Source: Corynebacterium sp. ACRPO (GTDB taxonomy: Bacteria > Actinomycetota > Actinomycetes > Mycobacteriales > Mycobacteriaceae). Taken from it: a stretch of DNA of 64,000 nucleotides. The stretch spans positions 186,001 through 250,000 of the forward strand of contig NZ_JAKRNE010000001.1 in assembly GCF_022347205.1 (NCBI RefSeq). Direction: 5' to 3'. The translations under genes were made by a program, and so were the position numbers. Below, piece by piece: positions 58,062-64,000 of the stretch. The notes under the pieces are model-generated. The model saw only the letters and a list, made by a program, of their open reading frames with translations. It made no database searches and was not told the DNA's origin. Every line of letters starts with the position of its first letter. The first letter of the stretch is position 1.

Positions 58062-58066
58062 TACCC

Positions 58067-59356
58067 GTGAGTAATAAGAAGCAGTTCCAAGCCCTGTCCG
58101 CCCCCAAAGGTGTCCCAGACTATTTCCCGCCGCAGTCAGCCGCATTCTATAAGGTGCGCCAGACCATGGTGGAGCAGGCACATCTCTCCGGCTTCCAGCA
58201 CATTGAGCTGCCCATTTTTGAAGACACCGCGCTTTTTGCCCGTGGCGTGGGCGAGTCCACCGACGTGGTGTCAAAAGAGATGTACACCTTTGCGGATCGC
58301 GGCGACCGCTCCGTTACTTTGCGCCCGGAGGGTACCGCCGGCGTGATGCGCTCGGTCATCGAGCACAACCTGGACCGTGGCCAGCTGCCCGTGAAGCTCA
58401 ACTATTTTGGTCCGTTCTTCCGCTATGAGCGCCCCCAGGCTGGCCGCTACCGCCAGCTACAGCAGGTCGGTGTAGAAGCTATTGGCGTGGACGATCCTGC
58501 GCTTGACGCCGAGGTCATCGCTTTGGCGGATCGTTCCTTCCGCGCGCTGGGGCTTAGCGGCTTCCGCCTCGAGCTCACCAGCTTGGGCGATCGCAACTGC
58601 CGCCCAGCTTACCGCGAGAAGCTGCAGGAATTCCTCTTTAAGCTCGACTTGGATGAAGAGACCCGCCACCGTGCAGAGATTAACCCTTTGCGTGTGCTGG
58701 ATGACAAGCGCCCGGAGATCCAGGAGCAGCTTGCCGACGCCCCCTTGATGCTCGACCACCTCAATGACGAATGCCGCGAGCACTTCGAAACCGTCACCGG
58801 CATGCTGGACGATATGGGCGTAGCCTACGAGATTAATCCCCGTATGGTCCGCGGCTTGGACTACTACACCAAGACCTGCTTCGAGTTCGTCCATGACGGA
58901 CTCGGCGCGCAGTCCGGCATTGGTGGCGGTGGCCGCTACGACGGGCTGATGGCTCAGTTAGGCGGCCAAGACCTATCTGGTATCGGCTACGGTCTGGGAG
59001 TCGACCGTGCCCTGCTGGCGCTGGAGGCTGAGGGCATCATCCTCGATGGTGTGGAGTCCCGCGTGGACGTCTTTGGCGTTGCACTGGGTATGGCCGCCAA
59101 GCGCACCATGACCGCCCTGATCAATGACCTCCGCAAGGCTGGAATCTCTGCGGATATGTCCTTTGGAGACCGTGGCCTGAAGGGCGCGATGAAGGGCGCC
59201 GACCGCGCCGGTGCACGCTTCGCGCTGGTCTTGGGCGAGCAGGAGCTAGAAAATGGCACGGTTGCGCTCAAGGACCTTGCCGCCCATGAGCAGCACGACG
59301 TCAAGGTTTCGGACCTAGTGTCCGTACTTGCTCGGGAAGTGAACGGCGAGGCCTAA
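58067..59356 (+). CDS. hisS: Histidyl-tRNA synthetase
   Basis: 429 residues, GTG start. Class II synthetase with motif 2 [11 protein letters not shown] and [11 protein letters not shown], the histidine-specific [12 protein letters not shown] and GGGRYDGL, and a C-terminal anticodon-binding domain. Start overlaps nothing; the MBL gene ends 5 bases earlier. Confidence 0.97.
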   Translation: MSNKKQFQALSAPKGVPDYFPPQSAAFYKVRQTMVEQAHLSGFQHIELPIFEDTALFARGVGESTDVVSKEMYTFADRGDRSVTLRPEGTAGVMRSVIEHNLDRGQLPVKLNYFGPFFRYERPQAGRYRQLQQVGVEAIGVDDPALDAEVIALADRSFRALGLSGFRLELTSLGDRNCRPAYREKLQEFLFKLDLDEETRHRAEINPLRVLDDKRPEIQEQLADAPLMLDHLNDECREHFETVTGMLDDMGVAYEINPRMVRGLDYYTKTCFEFVHDGLGAQSGIGGGGRYDGLMAQLGGQDLSGIGYGLGVDRALLALEAEGIILDGVESRVDVFGVALGMAAKRTMTALINDLRKAGISADMSFGDRGLKGAMKGADRAGARFALVLGEQELENGTVALKDLAAHEQHDVKVSDLVSVLAREVNGEA

Positions 59357-59370
59357 ATTTCTTTGGTCGT

Positions 59371-59405
59371 TGGGCATCGCGCTTAGGCGCGGTGCCCACT
59401 TTTTA
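59371..59405 (+). terminator. Terminator after hisS
   Basis: 12-bp stem tgggcatcgcgc / gcgcggtgccca (one G-T pair) with loop ttag, then cttttta. It overlaps the end of the convergent TetR gene. Confidence 0.9.
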
Positions 59406-59958
59406 TGCCCGCCAAAAAGAGATCAATGATCTTTTCCTGAATATCCGGCTGGTAGGCCTCGATATCAACCTCGCGGGGTCGGGCCAGGCTCAACAGTCCC
59501 ACAATGAATTCGAGGTGGGTGAAGCCGGGGCCAATGTCGCCTTGCTTTTGGCCCAGCTCAATAAACCGTCGGCCGTTGCGCTCCAGGAGGTCGCGCTGGG
59601 CGATTAACTCAGGGCTAAGAGAGTCCAAATCCTGAGGGACGAACGCAGGAATGAGCGTGTTTAGTCCCATTGTCAGGATATGGGTGGCGTAAGTGCGGAC
59701 GTAGTCTTCTCCAGAATGCGTAGAGTTTTCAAAGTCCGCGATGAGGCGCTGTTGAAACTTGGCAAAGGCATTACCCATATATTCCGCGCACGCGCGGATA
59801 AGGCTCGCGCGGTTGGGGAAGTTGCGGTAGACCGTAGCCACGCTTACGCCAGCCTGCGTAGCCACCTTTTCCAAAGCGACATCATCGCCGTGGGTACGAA
59901 AAAGCTGGCACGCCGCGGCAATAATAGCGGTACGGCGATGAAGGGCATCTGCGCGCAT
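59383..59958 (-). CDS. TetR-family transcriptional regulator
   Basis: 191 residues from the ATG at 59958 (MRADALHRR) after AAAAGGA. The N-terminal HTH (about 10-56) has VALEKVATQAGVSVATVYRNFPNR, a classic TetR recognition helix. The C-terminal ligand domain is unassigned. It follows the second serine dehydratase by 10 bases on the same strand, so it may control that gene or be cotranscribed with it. The ligand is unknown. Confidence 0.85.
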   Translation of the reverse strand: MRADALHRRTAIIAAACQLFRTHGDDVALEKVATQAGVSVATVYRNFPNRASLIRACAEYMGNAFAKFQQRLIADFENSTHSGEDYVRTYATHILTMGLNTLIPAFVPQDLDSLSPELIAQRDLLERNGRRFIELGQKQGDIGPGFTHLEFIVGLLSLARPREVDIEAYQPDIQEKIIDLFLAGIKSGHRA

Positions 59959-59968
59959 GGAGTCCTTT

Positions 59969-61378
59969 TTAGCACTCCACCTGCGAAACGCTAAAGCCCA
60001 TGGTCTTGGCCAATCCGCCCAGGGAGGTCTCCTTGTACTTGGAGAGCATATCGCGGCCGGTTTCAGCCATGGTTTGTACCGCATTATCCAAGGTCACGTG
60101 GTGAGTTCCTTCGCCCATTTTGGCCATGCGCGCGGCGTTGATGGACTTTACCGCGCCAATGGCATTGCGCTCAATACACGGAATCTGCACCAAACCGCCC
60201 ACTGGGTCGCAGGTAAGGCCCAAATTATGCTCCAAAGCAATCTCCGCGGCGTTTTCCACCTGCGCCGGGGCTGCACCCAGCAGCTCTGCCATGCCTGCGG
60301 CGGCCATAGCGGAGGCGGAACCCACCTCGCCTTGGCAGCCAACCTCGGCTCCGGAGATGGACGCGTTTTCCTTGATAATCATGCCGATGGCACCGGCGGT
60401 CAATAGGTAGCGCCGAGCTGTGGAACGGGTGAAGTCTGCGCGGAAATCGCGCGCATAGTGCAGAACTGCTGGAATGATGCCGCACGCGCCGTTGGTAGGT
60501 GCAGTAATGACGCGGCCACCGGCAGCGTTTTGCTCATTAACCGCTAGGGCGTACAGGTTAACCCACTCCATGGCGGAGAAACCGCAGCTGGTGTCGTCCT
60601 GGTTTTCTAGCAACTGTGCATACATCTTCGGGGCACGGCGTGCCACACGCAGGCCACCTGGAAGAAGCCCCTTGGTGGAAATACCCTCGGTTACGCATTC
60701 ACGCATGATGTCCCAGACTAAATCAAGGTGGCGCAGAACGTATTCCGCTCCGCCTTCATCGCGGTGCAAGGCTTCCTCGTTGGCAAGTACGATCTCCCAA
60801 ATTGCTTTGTCATGAGCCTCGCAGAGGTTGAGCAATTCTTCGCCCGTGGTGAACCTATAGGGAACGGAGTCATCTACCTGGGCGGCGGCTACGCCGGCAG
60901 GAACCTCATTGCTTTCGGCGACTTCCGCATCGAGATCGGCGCGGGAGAGGATAAAACCGCCGCCGACAGAGAAGTATTCTTCCTTTTCTGCGAGGAGGTT
61001 GCCGTTGTCATCCCAGGCGCTAAAAATCATGCCATTCGGGTGCTGGGGCAGCGGTTCATTATCAAAGACGATCTCATAATCCACCGTGCCGCGGGGACCA
61101 GATATGGTTCCTTCGCTGGGGATAAAGCCGCCCGCGTGGGGCTCGGCGTCGATAGGCACGCTCAGCGGATCCCACCCGGCGAGCCCAAGGATGACGGCGC
61201 GATCGGAAGCGTGGCCACGGCCGGTGGCGGAAAGCGATCCGCGCAACTCCGTATAGACCTTAGCTGGGTGTTTCTCTAGTGAATCGAGGAATTGCTTAGC
61301 CGCGCGCATGGGCCCGACGGTGTGCGAGGAAGAAGGGCCAATGCCGATGGAGAAGATGTCCGTGACGCTAATTGTCAT
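59969..61378 (-). CDS. L-serine ammonia-lyase, second copy
   Basis: 469 residues, single-chain, full length. IGPSSSHTVGPM at the N-terminus, TAPTNGACGIIPA, ISGAEVGCQGEVGSASAMAAAG and LTCDPVGGLVQIPCIERN with the cluster Cys residues. The protein ends in VEC, a C-terminal Cys that caps the fourth iron in this family. It differs clearly from the copy at 4365-5738 (e.g. VGSASAMAA versus VGVACSMAA), so it is an old paralog, not a recent duplicate. Cotranscribed with the TetR gene. Confidence 0.94.
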   Translation of the reverse strand: MTISVTDIFSIGIGPSSSHTVGPMRAAKQFLDSLEKHPAKVYTELRGSLSATGRGHASDRAVILGLAGWDPLSVPIDAEPHAGGFIPSEGTISGPRGTVDYEIVFDNEPLPQHPNGMIFSAWDDNGNLLAEKEEYFSVGGGFILSRADLDAEVAESNEVPAGVAAAQVDDSVPYRFTTGEELLNLCEAHDKAIWEIVLANEEALHRDEGGAEYVLRHLDLVWDIMRECVTEGISTKGLLPGGLRVARRAPKMYAQLLENQDDTSCGFSAMEWVNLYALAVNEQNAAGGRVITAPTNGACGIIPAVLHYARDFRADFTRSTARRYLLTAGAIGMIIKENASISGAEVGCQGEVGSASAMAAAGMAELLGAAPAQVENAAEIALEHNLGLTCDPVGGLVQIPCIERNAIGAVKSINAARMAKMGEGTHHVTLDNAVQTMAETGRDMLSKYKETSLGGLAKTMGFSVSQVEC

Positions 61379-61551
61379 AGTTAAGCTGTGCCGAACCTTT
61401 CTGAAGGGATAGCTGTTGGGCGCATGTGCTGTGCCGCTATTGCGGTCACAGCCGAAACCGAAGAGTAGAGGCAGATTTTATGTGACCAGGGTAGCGAAAG
61501 TCACACCTTCTATCAATCGCCGTCTATGCGTAGCACTGCTCGCGTTTTGGC
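61379..61551 (-). promoter_or_regulatory. Promoter region of the second serine dehydratase, with TGTGAC repeats
   Basis: 173 bases with no gene. A hairpin gctgtgccgc-tatt-gcggtcacagc lies at 61428-61452, and an inverted pair TGTGAC (61481-61486) / GTCACA (61500-61505) with 13 bases between. The GTCACA motif therefore appears twice. Candidate operators; the spacing does not fit a GlxR (CRP-type) site. Confidence 0.4.
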
Positions 61552-62211
61552 TTAGCTGCCATACCCATTCAGGAGCTTGTCAAGGGGGATGAAGTTCTCC
61601 TTTGCTAACCGAACGGTGGAGCGGCCTCCCAACCCGGTTAGATCGCCGGCAATTCCGGGCACCCTGTCTCGCGGGGCAACTATCTGGTCAGCCAGCTGGA
61701 TGGCAGAGCGCTCAATCCGGGAGACGATGCGCTCTCCCTCTGGAGTGCCTAAGTCTTCTGCGGCCTGGAATACGCCAGTCGGCACGATGTTGGCGTGGAG
61801 TTGGTTAAATAGCGGGCGGAGCGCGTAGTCCAAAATGAGGGAATGGCGCGAAGAACCGGCCGTAGCTGCGATAATGGTGGGAAGGTTGTCGAGGGCATGG
61901 GGCTCCAAGGCGTCAAAGAACATCTTGAAAAGGCCCGAATAGCTGCCTTGGAATACCGGGGTGACGGCGATGAGTCCATCGGCATCGGCAACTTGCTGCT
62001 TGGCTCTAGCCAAAAGCGGTGTGTGCGCAGTCTGATCGGTCATGGCGGTAGCTAGTTCGAAAGCGAGATCGCGGACCTCAATGACGTCGATGTGGACTCC
62101 TTCACCGCGCGCGGAGATTTTGGCGCGGGTGGCTTCTGCAAGCATGTCCGCCAGCCTGCGAGAGGAAGACGGCTGCGAAAGACCAGCTGAGATAACGAGG
62201 AGGGAGCGCAT
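61552..62211 (-). CDS. NAD(P)H-dependent FMN reductase, CE1759 family
   Basis: 219 residues. Flavodoxin-like fold, starting with ISAGLSQPSSSRRLADML (the FMN phosphate loop) and TPVFQGSYSGLFKMFFDALEP. Starts 2 bases after the LLM gene with AAGGAG inside that gene. The pairing is the corynebacterial CE1758/CE1759 type: the reductase should supply reduced FMN to its partner. The pathway is unknown. Confidence 0.85.
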   Translation of the reverse strand: MRSLLVISAGLSQPSSSRRLADMLAEATRAKISARGEGVHIDVIEVRDLAFELATAMTDQTAHTPLLARAKQQVADADGLIAVTPVFQGSYSGLFKMFFDALEPHALDNLPTIIAATAGSSRHSLILDYALRPLFNQLHANIVPTGVFQAAEDLGTPEGERIVSRIERSAIQLADQIVAPRDRVPGIAGDLTGLGGRSTVRLAKENFIPLDKLLNGYGS

Positions 62212-62213
62212 AA

Positions 62214-63326
62214 CTAGTTCTCCTTTCCTGGGCTGACCTGAAGGTGTGAAGGATGAGGCGCAGAGAGCAAGCTTGCGTGCGTCGGCGGGTCAGAAGGCAC
62301 GTGGCTCGGGCGGCGCTGCGCAAAGCGGCGTCGCAGCTCGGGAACAACCTGCGTGCCGAGGATTTCTATCTGCTGGAGAACTACCTCTTGGGGCAGTCCG
62401 GCATGATCGATGAGGAATAGCTGGCGTTGGTAGTCACCGGCCCAGTCAGCGAAGCTGAGGGTCTTTTCAATTACTTGTTCTACGGTGCCGACGGTCAGTG
62501 GAGTCTGCGCCGTGAAGTCCTCGAGGCTTGGCCCGTGACCGTAGACTGGGGCGTTGTCGAAGTAGGGGCGGAAGAAGTCTTTAGCTTCTTGCTCGGTTTC
62601 GCCAATGAAGACTTGGCCGCCAAGTCCGACGATTGCTTGGTCCGCTTGACCATGCCCATAGGTTTCAAAGCGACGGCGGTAGAGGTCTACCATCTGGGCG
62701 GTGTGTTCCTTATTCCAGAAGATATTGTTGTGGAAGAAGCCATCGCCGTAGTATGCGGCTTGTTCAGCGATTTGCGGTGAACGAATGGAGCCGTGCCAGA
62801 CAAAGGGCGGAATTCCATCCAGCGGTGCCGGAGTAGCGGTAAACCCTTCTAATCCCGCGCGGAACTTTCCTTGCCAGTTAACGACGGGCTCGCGCCACAG
62901 CCTGCGCAGCAGGTGATAGTTCTCAATCGCCAAAGGAATACCCTGCTGGATGTCTTTGCCGAACCAGGGATAGACCGGGCCGGTATTTCCGCGGCCGAGC
63001 ATGAGGTCTACGCGGCCGTCAGCAAGGTGCTGCAAAAATGCATAGTCCTCTGCGATCTTTACAGGGTCATTGGTAGTAATCAGCGTGGTTGCAGTAGATA
63101 GCTGCAAGCGTTTTGTTTGCGCCGCGATATAGGCCAAGTGTGTTGTAGGAGAGGACGGTACGAAAGGTGGGTTGTGGTGTTCGCCGGTGGCAAAGACATC
63201 AAGGCCAACCTCTTCGGCTTTCAACGCAATCTCCGTCAAGTTGCGGATGCGCTCAGCCTCAGTGGGGGTCTTTCCTGAGATGGGGTCAGTGGTCAAATCC
63301 CCAATACTGAAGATACCGAATTGCAT
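62214..63326 (-). CDS. LLM-class flavin-dependent monooxygenase, CE1758 family
   Basis: 370 residues. Luciferase-like TIM barrel: MQFGIFSIGDLTTDP, GEHHNPPF, RVDLMLGRGNTGPVYPWFGKD split around its core, and the FHNNIFWNKEHTAQMVDLYRRR region. Needs FMNH2 from the adjacent reductase. Substrate unknown; candidates are organosulfur or aldehyde-type compounds, by family only. ATG after AAAGG. Confidence 0.87.
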   Translation of the reverse strand: MQFGIFSIGDLTTDPISGKTPTEAERIRNLTEIALKAEEVGLDVFATGEHHNPPFVPSSPTTHLAYIAAQTKRLQLSTATTLITTNDPVKIAEDYAFLQHLADGRVDLMLGRGNTGPVYPWFGKDIQQGIPLAIENYHLLRRLWREPVVNWQGKFRAGLEGFTATPAPLDGIPPFVWHGSIRSPQIAEQAAYYGDGFFHNNIFWNKEHTAQMVDLYRRRFETYGHGQADQAIVGLGGQVFIGETEQEAKDFFRPYFDNAPVYGHGPSLEDFTAQTPLTVGTVEQVIEKTLSFADWAGDYQRQLFLIDHAGLPQEVVLQQIEILGTQVVPELRRRFAQRRPSHVPSDPPTHASLLSAPHPSHLQVSPGKEN

Positions 63327-63402
63327 GGTTGCCTTTCTACGCGGTGCACAGGAGTAAAGATTGACGCGTCGCCGACCGCCGGAGAAGCCGACTGCGGGAG
63401 AA

Positions 63403-64000
63403 TTATTCCCATTCTAGGGCATCAAAAAGTGCCGGTAGATCGGCCGGTGCAACTAGGCGCAGGGGTTTCTCAGTGACCTTGCCGTGTTCCGTGATGACCG
63501 CGGCGCATGGGTGATGTCCTTGGTTGTCGGTTTCTGAAAGTGCGTCCACCGTTTCCTGCACGCTTACTGTGCGGGCAAGAAAGATAGCGCGATCACTGGG
63601 TTCTTGATATTCGACAATGTCCGCGATGTCCGCGGCATCGAGCACGTGATTATCGCTGAGGTCTCTGGCTACCCATCGAGCGATAGTGTTGGTGGTTAAC
63701 AAAGCGGTGAAGCCGCCCTCATCGTAGATGGGGATTTGGGAGAAGTCCTTATCCTTTATGACGTTAAATGCCTCCATGATTGATGTGGCAGATGTCAAGG
63801 TAAATACCTTTTGTGGCTGCAAAACGTGGAGTGCGTCGGGTGGGAAACCACTATGTCTCGGAGGGCGGAGATTTGCTTGACCACTGCTTCGTGCGGTTCA
63901 GCGATGGGCTCTGATTTGTAGTAACGCCCGTGGGCAATGGCATTGCGAAGGTTAGAAAAATCTTTCAGTGCCTAGGCTTGCTTGCCAGAAAGCATGTGTT
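63403..64000 (-). pseudogene. CBS-domain protein gene, apparently broken by an amber codon and a frameshift (5' end outside window)
   Basis: The intact 3' frame (139 residues from a TTG at 63822) has the CBS features SQIPIYDEGGFTALLTTNTIARW and a second CBS repeat. The upstream frame is shifted: from about 63845 to 63971 it reads ALKDFSNLRNAIAHGRYYKS and AEPHEAVVKQISALRDIVVS, which joins the 3' frame (PPDALHVLQPQKVF) if one G is added to the GGG run at 63842-63844. That upstream frame also has a TAG at 63972-63974, just after MLSGKQA. LRNAIAH suggests a HEPN-like N-terminal helix. Two separate lesions argue against sequencing error alone. Confidence 0.7.

Noticed and set aside
61481..61505. 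GlxR (CRP-type) site TGTGA-n6-TCACA
   Set aside because: The half-sites are present, but the 13-base gap is far too wide for a 16-bp GlxR site.

Overview
This window comes from the chromosome of a Corynebacterium (Actinobacteria, Mycobacteriales). The gene order sigB-dtxR-galE, a DtxR nearly identical to the diphtheria-type repressor, polyphosphate glucokinase next to a SigA with a lysine-rich tail, PIM and arabinan glycosyltransferases, and many actinobacterial DUF families (DUF3000, 3039, 3093, 3099, 3159, 3710, 4192, 4193) all point there. The species cannot be fixed from the sequence alone. The window is dense, ordinary core chromosome. I see no insertion sequence, prophage, CRISPR array or replication origin.

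Left block (1-28.5 kb). It starts with the tail of a DUF4192 protein, then galE, dtxR and sigB on the minus strand. A serine-catabolism module follows: a YheO-like regulator, L-serine dehydratase and an HAAAP-type transporter. Next come dtd, a methyltransferase, DUF3099, and a DUF3039/helicase pair. sigA faces the helicase across a strong shared terminator. ppgK and an inositol-phosphatase-like gene diverge from a very short intergenic region with apparently leaderless promoters. Then come DUF4193, DUF3093, dut, DUF3710, DUF3159, a TRAM-domain RNA methyltransferase, dxs, an RNase D-like protein, DUF3000, hemQ, msrB, an AftC-like arabinofuranosyltransferase, a RibD-C reductase and a DMT-family exporter. 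This order parallels the M. tuberculosis ideR-to-Rv2671 region.

Middle (28.4-32.0 kb). Seven tRNA genes (Val-CAC on minus; Gly, Val-GAC, Gly, Cys, Val-GAC, Gly on plus) lie between the two conserved blocks. After them is a three-gene envelope module: a CopC-like protein, a PCu(A)C lipoprotein with a Met/His copper-type tail, and a Tat-exported DyP peroxidase that carries its own lipobox.

Right block (32.1-64 kb). This is thrS, a HIT protein, pgsA, the PIM acyltransferase, pimA, a LemA-like protein, a GT87 glycosyltransferase, tesB, yebC, ruvCAB, yajC-secD-secF, a peptide-type substrate-binding lipoprotein, apt, rel and hisS, again in mycobacterial order. Inserted among them are a surface 5'-nucleotidase, DUF421, a small secreted protein with a well-defined promoter and palindromic operator, a membrane-anchored cyclophilin, Tpx and an MBL hydrolase. 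The window ends with a second L-serine dehydratase plus TetR gene, an FMN reductase/LLM monooxygenase pair, and a CBS-domain gene that looks broken by an amber codon and a frameshift.

Functionally, the window joins transcription control (SigA, SigB, DtxR, Rel), envelope lipid and polysaccharide synthesis, protein export, recombination, and two separate routes for serine deamination.
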